Origin: a virus
Strand: one strand, 5' to 3'
IMG/VR virus record: IMGVR_UViG_3300025459_000003
Location: 93,657 to 157,656 of that record
DNA length: 64,000 nucleotides
The position numbers and the translations under genes were made by a program. This document shows positions 17,582-25,240 of the stretch, piece after piece. The notes below the pieces were generated by a model. It was not told the origin of the DNA, searched no databases, and saw only the letters and a program-made list of their open reading frames with translations. Each line of letters starts with the position of its first letter. The first letter of the stretch is position 1.

Positions 17582-17880
17582 GAACGAAGTTTGGCATTCG
17601 AAGCAGTTTGGCGTAGGGGCTGGTCAGCAGCCCCTACGCCTTAGGAAAGCGTCCCGTGCGGGCAGTTGGCTCTAGGCACCATTGAATTCCGGACGACGTT
17701 CCGGCCACGGGGCATGAGGTTTGGAAATGAAGAACCTGTCGAGCAACCCGTCATCGTCGCTAAGCTATCCGTCCTTGCTTAGTAGCGTGCCTGTGTCGCT
17801 CGAAGAAGGCGACTCCTAGAGGGAGCGCAATTCGAGTTTAAGACCCAGGCCGCCAGAGAGTTTGGCGGCCTTTTTGTTTT
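17582..17880 (+). ncRNA. Structured non-coding leader RNA 1
   Basis: About 300 bases between a strong promoter and an intrinsic terminator, with no ORF with a ribosome site. Perfect hairpin GGCGTAGGGGCTG / CAGCCCCTACGCC (17610-17640), long-range pair CTCTAGG (17670-17676) with CCTAGAG (17815-17821), and inner hairpins at 17768-17787 and 17795-17813. It ends three bases before tRNA-Tyr. It could be a stable ncRNA or an attenuating leader of the tRNA array. It does not show tmRNA, RNase P or T-box signatures I know. Confidence 0.7.
17848..17880 (+). terminator. Intrinsic terminator
   Basis: GGCCGCCA / TGGCGGCC eight-pair stem with a seven-base loop, followed by TTTTTGTTTT. The tRNA-Tyr gene begins three bases later, so array 1 needs readthrough or processing from read-through transcripts. 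Confidence 0.9.
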
Positions 17881-17882
17881 GT

Positions 17883-17971
17883 GTCAGGGTGGGCGAGCGG
17901 CTAATGCCAGCAGACTGTAAATCTGCCGCCCCTTGCGGGCTCCGCAGGTTCGAATCCTGCCCCTGGCACCA
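17883..17971 (+). tRNA. tRNA-Tyr(GTA)
   Basis: Acceptor GTCAGGG / CCCTGGC with one G-U pair, anticodon arm GCAGA-CTGTAAA-TCTGC, 16-base variable arm, TTCGAAT T-loop, encoded CCA. Class II architecture as expected for bacterial tRNA-Tyr. Confidence 0.92.
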
Positions 17972-17976
17972 GATTT

Positions 17977-18062
17977 GCGGTCGTGGCGGAATTGGCAGAC
18001 GCACAAGGTCGAGGGCCTTGCGGTTAACAGCCATGGGGGTCCGACTCCCCCCGACCGCACCA
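17977..18062 (+). tRNA. tRNA-Leu(GAG)
   Basis: Perfect acceptor GCGGTCG / CGACCGC, anticodon arm CAAGG-TCGAGGG-CCTTG, 14-base variable arm, CCA encoded. Confidence 0.9.
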
Positions 18063-18181
18063 GGATCGTTCGGCTAATTCTATGAAACGGAAGCTGGCAG
18101 ACCCCCCAGTGACCGGCGAAAGCTGTGGCAGGCGAGATCACGCCAAGGCGCTTGAGTAGCTGGTCGTCGAACATAGGATTT
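18063..18181 (+). other. Spacer with structured, tRNA-like remnant
   Basis: 118 bases between tRNA genes. GTTCG near the start can pair with CGAAC near the end, and GGCGAGATCACGCC is an inner hairpin. ACGGAAGCTGGCAGAC resembles the D-arm of the neighbouring Leu tRNAs, but there is no anticodon arm or CCA, so it may be a decayed tRNA or one of the closed-stem elements of these arrays. Confidence 0.35.
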
Positions 18182-18259
18182 GCGCAGGTGAAGGGAACCG
18201 GCAGACCTCCCTGGCTTAGAACCAGGGGCTTGGGGGTTCGACTCCCCCTCTGCGCACCA
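18182..18259 (+). tRNA. tRNA-Leu(TAG) with short variable loop
   Basis: Acceptor GCGCAGG / TCTGCGC (one G-U), anticodon arm CCTGG-CTTAGAA-CCAGG, T-arm GGGGG-TTCGACT-CCCCC, CCA encoded. The D-loop resembles the other Leu tRNAs, but the variable loop is only six bases (GGCTTG), unlike normal class II tRNA-Leu. Confidence 0.85.
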
Positions 18260-18265
18260 AGGTTT

Positions 18266-18352
18266 GCGGCTGTGCTGAAATAGGCAGACAGGCCAGGCTC
18301 AGAACCTGGTGGTGGAAACACCGTGGAGGTTCAATTCCTCTCAGCCGCACCA
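18266..18352 (+). tRNA. tRNA-Leu(CAG)
   Basis: Perfect acceptor GCGGCTG / CAGCCGC, anticodon arm CCAGG-CTCAGAA-CCTGG, 15-base variable arm, CCA encoded. Confidence 0.92.
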
Positions 18353-18357
18353 AGTTT

Positions 18358-18444
18358 GCCCTCGTGTCGGAATCGGCAGACGAGCACGGCCCAAACCCGT
18401 GTGGCCGAAAGGCCATGGAGGTTCAAGTCCTCTCGGGGGCACCA
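18358..18444 (+). tRNA. tRNA-Leu(CAA), C33
   Basis: Acceptor GCCCTCG / CGGGGGC, anticodon arm CACGG-CCCAAAC-CCGTG, 15-base variable arm, CCA encoded. Position 33 is C instead of the nearly universal U. Confidence 0.88.
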
Positions 18445-18450
18445 GGATTT

Positions 18451-18535
18451 GCCGGGCTGGCGGAAACGGCAAACGCGGGGCACCTAAAACGCCCTGGCGA
18501 AAGCCTTGAGGGTTCGAGTCCCTCGCCCGGCACCA
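18451..18535 (+). tRNA. tRNA-Leu(TAA), C33
   Basis: Perfect acceptor GCCGGGC / GCCCGGC, anticodon loop CCTAAAA closed by GGGCA/CGCCC with an A-C mismatch, 13-base variable arm, CCA encoded. C at position 33. Confidence 0.85.
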
Positions 18536-18541
18536 ATTTTC

Positions 18542-18629
18542 GGAGGGGTGGTCGAGCGGTCTATGGCACTCGACTGCTAATCGAGTAGGGGTAACACCCT
18601 CGCGGGTTCGAATCCCGCCCCCTCCGCCA
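18542..18629 (+). tRNA. tRNA-Ser(GCT)
   Basis: Acceptor GGAGGGG / CCCCTCC, G73, anticodon arm CTCGA-CTGCTAA-TCGAG, long variable arm, CCA encoded. Confidence 0.92.
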
Positions 18630-18636
18630 AAGCTTA

Positions 18637-18722
18637 GGAGGGCACCGCCGAATGGTCGGCAACTGGCTTTGAACACCAGGGCCGGGTAGCACCGGGGCGT
18701 TCGATTCGTCTGCTCTCCGCCA
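18637..18722 (+). tRNA. tRNA-Ser(TGA)
   Basis: Acceptor GGAGGGC / GCTCTCC with one G-U, D-stem GCCGA/TCGGC, anticodon loop TTTGAAC (UGA) closed by CTGGC/ACCAG with one mismatch, long variable arm, G73, CCA encoded. The anticodon depends on this alignment of the loop. Confidence 0.75.
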
Positions 18723-18736
18723 TTGCTAAAGCGGAT

Positions 18737-18769
18737 TTGCTCATTAAACCAGATTGGTTTAGAGAGCAA
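18737..18769 (+). other. Inter-tRNA hairpin
   Basis: TTGCTC / GAGCAA and AAACCA / TGGTTT form a stem with a symmetric internal loop between two Ser tRNAs. No T-run; possibly a processing or spacer element. Confidence 0.55.
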
Positions 18770-18780
18770 TCCCAATTTAC

Positions 18781-18868
18781 GGAGAGGTGGCCGAGCGGCC
18801 TAAGGCGCACGCCTGGAAAGCGTGTAGCCCGCAAGGGCTCGTGGGTTCGAATCCCACCCTCTCCGCCA
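18781..18868 (+). tRNA. tRNA-Ser(GGA)
   Basis: Acceptor GGAGAGG / CCTCTCC, anticodon arm CACGC-CTGGAAA-GCGTG, long variable arm with AGCCCGCAAGGGCT, G73, CCA encoded. Confidence 0.93.
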
Positions 18869-18872
18869 TTTT

Positions 18873-18900
18873 GCCGTGTTCACGGCTCCATGAACACGGC
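18873..18900 (+). other. Inter-tRNA perfect hairpin
   Basis: GCCGTGTTCA / TGAACACGGC, ten perfect pairs with an eight-base loop. Preceded by TTTT, but no T-run follows. Confidence 0.6.
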
Positions 18901-18918
18901 TCAGATCGTGAACACAAG

Positions 18919-19125
18919 ATGGAAATATCTTACGAGCAGTTCATTAACGAGATTTCGACCTCCATCGCAACGGGCCACAAAGTGACACTGGAATGCGGTG
19001 GCAAGACTTACGCCTACAAGTTCACGGAGGACGCCGCCGAACGGCCGGCAACCGGCCTCGAAAGCCGGGGCAGGGCAAAACCTGGGGGTTCGATTCCCAC
19101 GTCCTCCTCCAACTCCCTTCCCTAG
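18919..19125 (+). CDS. Possible small gene running into a tRNA gene
   Basis: A 68-codon ORF whose first ~36 residues (MEISYEQFINEISTSIATG then LECGGKTYAYKF) look like real protein, while the rest is simply tRNA-Ser(CGA) read as codons. No clear ribosome site precedes the ATG. It may be the 5' part of an old gene into which the tRNA was inserted, or a gene whose C-terminus was replaced. Confidence 0.35.
   Translation: MEISYEQFINEISTSIATGHKVTLECGGKTYAYKFTEDAAERPATGLESRGRAKPGGSIPTSSSNSLP
19026..19111 (+). tRNA. tRNA-Ser(CGA)
   Basis: Perfect acceptor GGAGGAC / GTCCTCC, anticodon arm CCGGC-CTCGAAA-GCCGG, long variable arm, TTCGATT T-loop, CCA encoded. The discriminator base is T, whereas bacterial tRNA-Ser usually has G73. 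Last tRNA of array 1. Confidence 0.9.
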
Positions 19126-19162
19126 AATCCCTGCTTTCCATACCTAAACAGAGGGCGAAAAC

Positions 19163-19345
19163 GTGAAGAGGGCCATCCGGCTGTCCGTGGAATGGCAGAT
19201 GCTCAGCAAGACGGTGGAGTTCGGCATCATATTCCTGGTGCTGGGGCGGCTGTCCCTCAGCCTCCTCATCACGGGGATCACCACGGCGGTGCAGGTCGCC
19301 CTGCTCGCCCTCTGGATCAGGTTCCGCCTCAAGGAACGGGGGTAA
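19163..19345 (+). CDS. Small membrane protein, DUF2061-like
   Basis: 60 residues from GTG. Two hydrophobic segments (about 16-36 and 38-54) with the pattern of DUF2061-type two-helix membrane proteins. AGAGGGCGAAAAC precedes the start. Confidence 0.6.
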   Translation: MKRAIRLSVEWQMLSKTVEFGIIFLVLGRLSLSLLITGITTAVQVALLALWIRFRLKERG

Positions 19346-19347
19346 AC

Positions 19348-19815
19348 ATGGCCAAGGAAGTACTGGCCCCGAACAAGTACGGCCCCGAGGGCTACAAGGT
19401 GTTCCTGGGCGGTGCCATAGACCAGGGGACCGCCGAGGACTGGCAGTCTCGGGTGGTCGATGCGCTGGCGGACGTGGACGTCGTCGTCCTCAACCCCCGC
19501 CGCGAGGACTGGGATTCTTCATAGGAGCAGTCCGCCGACAACCCCGAGTTCAGGCGGCAGGTGGAATGGGAGCTCAAGGCCCAGGAGGATGCCGATCTGT
19601 GCGTCTACGTGCTTCTCAAGGACAGCAAGGGCCCCGTCACCATGCTGGAAATCGGCCTGTTCGCCCCGAAGAAGGACGCCGTCCTGTGCATCGAGGACGG
19701 GTTCCACAGGCAGGGCAACCTCCAAATCGTGGCCAGACGCTACGAGATTCCGTTCTACCACGGCCTCGACGAGATGCTGGCGGACCTCAAGGAAGTCTTG
19801 AAGGGACGTGCCTGA
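19348..19815 (+). pseudogene. Nucleoside 2-deoxyribosyltransferase-like gene with in-frame amber
   Basis: Reading from ATG 19348, the frame gives a complete deoxyribosyltransferase-like protein (KVFLGGAIDQGTAEDW, VVLNPRREDWDSS, then EQSADNPEFRRQVEWEL and LEIGLF with the catalytic Glu), broken only by TAG at 19522-19524. Homologues I know have Trp at this spot (DWDSSW), so a TGG-to-TAG change is likely. There is no frameshift or other stop. It is a recent nonsense mutation, an amber-readthrough gene, or a split gene; the downstream half lacks its own ribosome site. Confidence 0.8.
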
Positions 19816-20252
19816 TGGACGGCAGGCTGGGCTGGCAGGAACTCGGATCGACCTACCTATACCACGGCACCACGCAGGACCGCCTGTCCGGAATCCTGAG
19901 GGAGGGCATCAGGGGGCCTAGCTGGTGGGGCACGGAGCGCGTCGCCGAATACTACTCCGAGGACAGGGAGGCATCCAGGAACGACGACGAGCTGGTGGAC
20001 CTGGACTACATCGAGGAACCCCCAGCGGAGCCGCTCGTCGTCCGCGTCCCGCTGTCGAGGTTCGACAAGGGGTCGCTTGCGGCGGACGAGAACTCCATCG
20101 CCGAGCCGCTCACCAACGTCCTCGGGCGGGACGAGGAACGTCTGTATCACCAGTGGATGCTATCCAGGCGCACTTGGCAGGACTGCCTGAGGATATACGA
20201 GTCGGTGTGGTACAACGCACCCATGGAAGTCACCGAGGCCGACATCCTATGA
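19815..20252 (+). CDS. ADP-ribosyltransferase-fold protein
   Basis: 145 residues, start overlapping the previous stop. LYHGTTQDRLSGILREGI followed by TERVAEYYSED is the N-terminal signature of ART-fold proteins, a group including toxins that modify proteins and KptA, which removes 2'-phosphates from RNA. Which activity applies cannot be told. Adjacent to a second 'YHGT' protein. Confidence 0.6.
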   Translation: MDGRLGWQELGSTYLYHGTTQDRLSGILREGIRGPSWWGTERVAEYYSEDREASRNDDELVDLDYIEEPPAEPLVVRVPLSRFDKGSLAADENSIAEPLTNVLGRDEERLYHQWMLSRRTWQDCLRIYESVWYNAPMEVTEADIL

Positions 20253-20283
20253 CGCGGAAGGAAATCCCGGGGAAGGAGGCCCG

Positions 20284-20835
20284 ATGCTGAAGCTCGCGGC
20301 GGAGTTCCTCGTCAGGGCGAGGCTCCCCAGGCGTCCGGGGATGGTCGGGCCGGTCTACCACGGCACCTCGCAGGAATTCGAGGACTTCAGCCTGCCCGAG
20401 GACGTCGCCGATGAGGACTTCGAGGGGATCGGCGTCCACTTCGGCACCGTGGGGCAGGCGGAGACCGCCGCCAGGCGGTCCCCGGGCATCATCCGCGACG
20501 AGGGTTCGCCGGGGGAGGGGGCCAACATACGCCCGGCATACCTGAAGATTGGGAAGCCCCTGCGCATGCCGGACATGAACGAATGGGACCCCGAGGAGGT
20601 CGCCTACTGGCTCCTGGGGCACGGGGTCGTCGACCGGGGGCAGCTCTCCCGCATGCTGGCCATAAGCCGGGCCCCGGGGGGCATCGACTACACGGCGGGA
20701 TACAGGCTCATCCGGGAATGGCTGGACGCCAAGGGATACGATGCCATCGTGTACAGGAACAAGAAGGAGGGCAAGGGCGACAGCTACGTCGTGTGGCACC
20801 TGGGGCAGATAGTGCCCGCCCTGAGGGAGGAATAG
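20284..20835 (+). CDS. ADP-ribosyltransferase-fold protein
   Basis: 183 residues. VYHGTSQEFEDFSLP, GIGVHFGTVGQAETA and YDAIVYRNKKEGKGDSYVVW resemble phage and toxin ART domains (H in YHGT, then an S/G-rich beta strand, then a C-terminal catalytic region). GGGGAAGGAGG precedes the ATG. May modify a host protein or RNA; substrate unknown. Confidence 0.65.
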   Translation: MLKLAAEFLVRARLPRRPGMVGPVYHGTSQEFEDFSLPEDVADEDFEGIGVHFGTVGQAETAARRSPGIIRDEGSPGEGANIRPAYLKIGKPLRMPDMNEWDPEEVAYWLLGHGVVDRGQLSRMLAISRAPGGIDYTAGYRLIREWLDAKGYDAIVYRNKKEGKGDSYVVWHLGQIVPALREE

Positions 20836-20836
20836 C

Positions 20837-21166
20837 ATGAACATCACCAAAGCGGCGTTCTTACCCGTCATACTCCTGCTCGCCGTGGGCACCATGGCCC
20901 AGCAGCAGGCCGAGCAAACGTTCCCGCAGGACAAGGTCAAGGCGGTGGCCGCCTCCACCGCCACTTCCACCGCCTCGTCCGCAGAGACGAAGCCAACGGT
21001 ACCCGCAAAGACGCATGAGAAGGCATCCGTGGCGTTCCAACGGCACGTCGACAACGCCAAGCTGCACCTCCAGCACGCCAAGCAGCACCTCAAGGACGCC
21101 AAGCAGCGCCTCAAGGACGCCAATGCGCCCGCCAAGAAGCCCGCTCCCACGGAGGAGGACAAATGA
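20837..21166 (+). CDS. Exported helical protein
   Basis: 109 residues with a Sec-type signal peptide (ILLLAVGTMAQQ, cleavage near residue 21), a Thr/Ser/Ala-rich linker and an amphipathic HLQHAKQHLKDAKQRLKDA repeat likely to form a helix. Probably periplasmic or lysis-related, unproven. Confidence 0.65.
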   Translation: MNITKAAFLPVILLLAVGTMAQQQAEQTFPQDKVKAVAASTATSTASSAETKPTVPAKTHEKASVAFQRHVDNAKLHLQHAKQHLKDAKQRLKDANAPAKKPAPTEEDK

Positions 21167-21651
21167 GCCAGCTACCGTTCCGAGAAAGGGCGAAGGGATG
21201 GCTGGACCTGCTCCAGGTCGCCCTGACCATCGCCGCCATCCTGACGGCGGGATGGTGGTTCCACAGGCAGGGGCAGAACCGCCCCCACCTCAAGGTGGAG
21301 CACCGCGTCACCAGCCGCAGGCTGTCCCCCGACCGGCAGCTCCTCGTCGTGGACGTGAGGATGTCCAACGTGGGGAGCATCCCCCTCAGCCTTGGCGAGG
21401 TCAAAATCAAGGTGTACGAAATCCTCCCCGAGGGAAGGGTGCTCGCCTACAGCGAGCAGAGGGGGAAGACCCTGGAGCCGGGCGAGGAGACTCACGTGTA
21501 CGAGGAGTTCGACCAAATAGAAGGGGACGTGTCCGTCGTGAGGGTCTACTCGTTCTTTGAGAACTCGGTCACCAGAGGACGGGGATGGGACCTGGCCACC
21601 ATCTACGACATGGGGGAGTCAGGAACGGAAACCGTTGGGAAGGAGCATTGA
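21163..21651 (+). CDS. Membrane-anchored protein
   Basis: 162 residues. One transmembrane helix (about 17-32, LQVALTIAAILTAGWWF) followed by a beta-rich domain. ATGA-coupled to the exported protein before it, so the two may act together in the envelope. Confidence 0.65.
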   Translation: MSQLPFRERAKGWLDLLQVALTIAAILTAGWWFHRQGQNRPHLKVEHRVTSRRLSPDRQLLVVDVRMSNVGSIPLSLGEVKIKVYEILPEGRVLAYSEQRGKTLEPGEETHVYEEFDQIEGDVSVVRVYSFFENSVTRGRGWDLATIYDMGESGTETVGKEH

Positions 21652-22029
21652 ATGGCGGAGGACTGGGGCATCGACGTGGGGGTACCGGACATCGGCGACA
21701 AGGTGGAGTACAAAGACAGGACCTTCAATGTCACCGGCTGGCTCCGGGAGCGCAAGAAGGTAAAGCCTCGTTGGGACTACGAGGTCGGCGACGTCAGGGA
21801 CCCGGACTTCTTTGACGAGGTCATCTTCGAGGCTCAGCGGCCAATCCATGGCAAGAAGCTGGAGTGGTGCTACCGGGACGAGGCGGAGTTTCTCTCAGCC
21901 ACCCCCTACGGCTGCATCCCCGTCATAGAGGCAAGGATTGTGGGGAGGGCCCCCTGGGCGGAGAGCATCCTGCAGGAGTTCAGGAATTCGGCAAAACGCT
22001 TTGCCGACACCCATCAAATCGTGTTCTAA
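21652..22029 (+). CDS. Hypothetical protein
   Basis: 125 residues starting one base after the preceding stop. Small beta-rich start (VEYKDRTFNVTGWL), then charged helices; family unknown. Confidence 0.65.
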   Translation: MAEDWGIDVGVPDIGDKVEYKDRTFNVTGWLRERKKVKPRWDYEVGDVRDPDFFDEVIFEAQRPIHGKKLEWCYRDEAEFLSATPYGCIPVIEARIVGRAPWAESILQEFRNSAKRFADTHQIVF

Positions 22030-22051
22030 GATCAAGTCCCACGACTATCAG

Positions 22052-22057
22052 TATTAT
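22052..22057 (+). promoter_or_regulatory. Possible -10 box TATTAT
   Basis: TATTAT preceded by G, about 100 bases before the gene at 22159. No good -35 is visible. The intervening leader contains AAGCCC...GGGCTT, a small hairpin. Confidence 0.4.
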
Positions 22058-22158
22058 GGTTGGGGGCGAAAAGCAATCCCCCAGTCAGCCGCCAGGCTGG
22101 CCATCCAGCCGACTTTAAGCATACAAGCCCTCAGTCGGCGGGCTTAGAGGTGACTTAA

Positions 22159-23067
22159 ATGCATTCCCATTCGTTCGTAACAGCGATCAAGGTGGACGGG
22201 AACGTGCTCCGCGAGGACCGGGGGGTGGTGTCGGTGCCGTTCGGGTCCGAGTACAGCATATTCCTGAAGAACCTGGGGACCGTGAGGGCCCTGGCCAAGG
22301 TGTCCATCGACGGCGAGGACGCCACCGACGACACTTGGCTGATCGTCAACCCCAACCAGTCGCTGGACTTGGAGAGGTTCATCCGCAACGGGAACATGGA
22401 CCGGGGCAACCGGTTCAAGTTCATCAAGAGGAGTGCCAAGGTCGAGGAGCACCGAGGCATAAAGGCCGAGGATGGCCTCGTCAGGGTGGAGTACAAGTTC
22501 GAGAAGGTGTACGAGCCCCCGAAGGTCGTCGAGCACCACTACCACCATCACCACGACTGGGATTACTACTATCCCTATTATCCTTATCCCTACCCGTACC
22601 CCTATTTGCCCCATTACCCATATACGACCTACTACACCACCAGCGGAGGACAGGGAGAGGCGTGGGACAACAGCGTCCAAGGAAATGCCTGTAACAGCGA
22701 CAACGTGAGCGATGCCTCCGCCAACCATGCCTTCACCCACACCAGCGGTTCCCTCCATTCCAAGGGGGCCGTCGCGGCAAACTTCTGCTCCACCAGCCAT
22801 GCTGAGGGACTCCTCAGGCAGGCGGAGGACCCCGGCATCACCGTGCCGGGCAGCCTCAGCGAGCAGAAGTTCGTGGACGGGGAATGGTTCGACACCGAGG
22901 CGAAGTCCCATGTCATCGTCCTCAGGCTGGTCGGGGCGGTAAGGGGCAAGGAAGTCAGGCGGCCCATCACCGTCAAGACCAAGACGAAGTGCCCCACGTG
23001 CGGCACCACGAACAAGAGCGGGGTCAAGTTCTGCAAGGAATGCGGGACCGGCCTCGAACTTATCTAG
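22159..23067 (+). CDS. Large hypothetical protein with Tyr/Pro tract and zinc ribbon
   Basis: 302 residues: an N-terminal beta-rich domain, a striking HHYHHHHDWDYYYPYYPYP tract around residues 126-148, a Gly/Ser-rich region, then a second beta domain (GITVPGSLSEQ) and a C-terminal zinc ribbon (CPTC, CKEC). The layout suits a virion or DNA-binding protein; family not identified. Confidence 0.7.
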   Translation: MHSHSFVTAIKVDGNVLREDRGVVSVPFGSEYSIFLKNLGTVRALAKVSIDGEDATDDTWLIVNPNQSLDLERFIRNGNMDRGNRFKFIKRSAKVEEHRGIKAEDGLVRVEYKFEKVYEPPKVVEHHYHHHHDWDYYYPYYPYPYPYPYLPHYPYTTYYTTSGGQGEAWDNSVQGNACNSDNVSDASANHAFTHTSGSLHSKGAVAANFCSTSHAEGLLRQAEDPGITVPGSLSEQKFVDGEWFDTEAKSHVIVLRLVGAVRGKEVRRPITVKTKTKCPTCGTTNKSGVKFCKECGTGLELI

Positions 23068-23078
23068 TAGTACAGCCG

Positions 23079-23106
23079 CCCCGGCCCCCGGAGACGGGGG
23101 CCGGGG
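23079..23106 (+). other. Very GC-rich hairpin
   Basis: CCCCGGCCCCCG / CGGGGGCCGGGG, twelve perfect pairs with a GAGA loop, just after a gene. No T-run, so it is either a mRNA-stabilising structure or a non-canonical terminator. Confidence 0.6.
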
Positions 23107-23127
23107 GCTTGTCCGAGGAGGAACGAC

Positions 23128-23325
23128 ATGAAGGACTTTCCGATGTGCGGCCATCCGGAATGGCCGGTATTCCCTCCCCCAGCGCCGGTGCGCACGGTGG
23201 GTACCTGCCCCGAGCACGACTACGTCTGCCCCCTGTGCGGGTTCGGACGAGGCCAAGCGCCCCCGTGCGGGTGCGGGACGTCCGTCCTCGGGACCGACCC
23301 GCTCGTGATCGCCCAGTCCAATTAA
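23128..23325 (+). CDS. Small Cys-rich protein
   Basis: 65 residues with CPLC, C-GCGT pairs (six Cys) and many Pro, likely a small zinc-binding protein. GAGGAGGAACGAC precedes the ATG. Confidence 0.6.
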   Translation: MKDFPMCGHPEWPVFPPPAPVRTVGTCPEHDYVCPLCGFGRGQAPPCGCGTSVLGTDPLVIAQSN

Positions 23326-23335
23326 GGAGAATGCC

Positions 23336-23578
23336 ATGGTTACCCCGTTCATCCAGCCAGTCATCACGGTCATCCCATCGAGGAGGCCCGTCCCGATGTT
23401 CCCCCGGCGATGCCCCCGGCCCCGCCCCGTCCCGGTCCCCTTTCGCGACCCATAGGTCGAGTCCCAGTGCATCCTCAACAAGCCCCTGCTGATGGTCATA
23501 CCCCCAGGGGGGATCGTCCTGCCGTGCCCCGTTCATCCCGGGAGACATTTCGTCCACGGATCGCCCGTCATGTGGTAA
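23336..23578 (+). CDS. Small protein frame interrupted by in-frame TAG
   Basis: AAGGAGAATGCC precedes ATG 23336. The frame gives 39 residues rich in Pro/Arg, hits TAG at 23453-23455, and continues in frame for 40 more residues (VESQCILNKPLLMVIPP, GGIVLPCPVHPGRHFV) to a TAA, reading like one small Pro-rich protein. Whether the TAG is a real stop or is read through is unknown. Confidence 0.45.
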
Positions 23579-23602
23579 GGCGCGGAATCCCCGCCCATGC
23601 GG

Positions 23603-23608
23603 TATTGT
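23603..23608 (+). promoter_or_regulatory. -10 box TATTGT next to start codon
   Basis: GGTATTGT lies five bases before ATG 23614, so a transcript starting at the usual distance would begin on the start codon. -35 unclear. Confidence 0.4.
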
Positions 23609-23613
23609 AGGGC

Positions 23614-24072
23614 ATGGAAGAATGGGACTTGGCCCCGGATGGTCGCAAGCGATACTGCGTGGGCTACGTGCTTAGCCCCGACCTCTCCGACGTCGTGCTC
23701 ATCCGCAAGAATCGGCCGGAATGGCAGAAAGGCCTCCTCAACGGCGTGGGCGGAAGGCTGCAAGACGGGGAGGATTCCCTCCATGGCATGGCAAGGGAAT
23801 GCCGCGAGGAGGCAGGACTGGACATCGCGATATGGCGTCGCCTCGCCCGGCTGGAGTTCCCGTTGGCAGTCGTATGGTTCTTCTGGACGATAGACCCCCA
23901 TTATCGCCTTGCCAGGACCATGACGGACGAAAAGATAGAGATCGTGGACGTAGCCAGAGTCATGTCGATGACGGATGGCACCGTCCCCAATTCCGCCTGG
24001 CTCATCCAGATGGCCATATCCCACGTCCGAGGAGAGCGGGCGGAATGGTTTATCGTGCGGGAGGTATACTGA
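23614..24072 (+). CDS. Nudix hydrolase
   Basis: 152 residues. A complete Nudix box, G-x5-E-x7-REUxEExGU, runs from GRLQDGE to RECREEAGL (about residues 46-68). Such enzymes hydrolyse nucleoside diphosphates linked to other groups, e.g. mutagenic or capped nucleotides. Possible leaderless mRNA (see promoter). Confidence 0.88.
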   Translation: MEEWDLAPDGRKRYCVGYVLSPDLSDVVLIRKNRPEWQKGLLNGVGGRLQDGEDSLHGMARECREEAGLDIAIWRRLARLEFPLAVVWFFWTIDPHYRLARTMTDEKIEIVDVARVMSMTDGTVPNSAWLIQMAISHVRGERAEWFIVREVY

Positions 24073-24833
24073 TGGACAAGAAAGGCTTTTCCTACGCCCA
24101 GGCCAAGTTCCTGCCCAGGAATTACGAGTTCGCCCCGGTGACCCTGTCAAACCGCAGGGTCGTCTCGGACAGGGAGGCCCAGGAGCTGGCCGGAATGCCC
24201 CAGCTTAAAAACACCCTGCAACTCCTGCAACGCTACGACTACATCATTCGCGGCATGGTCCTGGAGCTCACGGGATGGATCCTGAGGGACAAGTACGAGC
24301 ACGAGCTCGTGACGAAGACCGTTGAACTCCCGTTGACTTGGTGGGACATGTTCAGGGATAAATATTTCCCCCTATGGTGGTTGAAGTGGCGACCGTCCAG
24401 GACGGCGACGAAGACCTTCACCTTCGAGCAGCAAATAAGGGTGTGCCCGCACGCCAATGTCGCCTGGCCGGACAAGAGGCACCTGGATTTCCTGACGTTT
24501 GAAAACGAGAACCCCTTCGTCACTATCAACCAAACCACCCCGGAATGCTTGGTGCACCACGTTCCCATGGTTTTGTGTTTCTACAGCCGGGGTCCCGGGG
24601 ACCCCCCGGGAAACGGATGGACATGCCGGGAATGCACCAAGGAGCGGGAAGGGGAGGCGACGGGGAAGAACGGGACGGACACCAATGGCGATGGCGACTG
24701 CATGTATTGTGGTCCCAGTCTTCGGCATCCGCCGAAAGAATCCAAAGAACAAGAGAAACTATGCCCGACGTGCGGGGTGAAGGAATCCGAGCCCCATGCT
24801 GACCCAAGGTGCTACGTGAGAGAAAGAAGATGA
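24072..24833 (+). CDS. Hypothetical protein with Cys motifs
   Basis: 253 residues. Trp-rich middle (WWDMFRDKYFPLWWLKWR) may be membrane-associated, and the C-terminus has CREC, CMYC and CPTC pairs that suggest zinc ribbons. Family unknown. Confidence 0.65.
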   Translation: MDKKGFSYAQAKFLPRNYEFAPVTLSNRRVVSDREAQELAGMPQLKNTLQLLQRYDYIIRGMVLELTGWILRDKYEHELVTKTVELPLTWWDMFRDKYFPLWWLKWRPSRTATKTFTFEQQIRVCPHANVAWPDKRHLDFLTFENENPFVTINQTTPECLVHHVPMVLCFYSRGPGDPPGNGWTCRECTKEREGEATGKNGTDTNGDGDCMYCGPSLRHPPKESKEQEKLCPTCGVKESEPHADPRCYVRERR

Positions 24834-25240
24834 ACGAGACAATCATCGGCTGGAAGGCCTTCCGGGGCCCGGACGAGGAAGGCCGATGGGACTGTAGGAA
24901 CTTGGGCTTTCTTTACCACGGGCTCGGCGGGAGCAGGCATGTGCCCGTGGGTACGTGGATGGTCGCCAAGGCCGGGATTGTGAGGGACGGCGTGGGGCAG
25001 CGATACAGGTCGGGCTTCCACTTCGTTAGGAGCCTCGACGACGCCAGGGCCTTCGACCGACTGACGAAGGGAAAGTACGTTTTCTTCCGAGTGCAAGCCT
25101 ACGGGATCAGGCCCAAGCCGGGCAGCCGTACCGGCATATGGCTGGCCAAGAAGATGCGGGTAATCCCGCATTCCTGGACGGACCTGAGAACGGGCGAAAC
25201 AATGGCAGTAGTGGCCAATCTGAGCAGGAGCAGCCTATGA
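24830..25240 (+). CDS. Hypothetical protein
   Basis: 136 residues, ATGA-coupled. Contains GWKAFRGPDEEGRW and a beta-rich remainder with RYRSGFHFVRS; no family assigned. Confidence 0.65.
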   Translation: MNETIIGWKAFRGPDEEGRWDCRNLGFLYHGLGGSRHVPVGTWMVAKAGIVRDGVGQRYRSGFHFVRSLDDARAFDRLTKGKYVFFRVQAYGIRPKPGSRTGIWLAKKMRVIPHSWTDLRTGETMAVVANLSRSSL

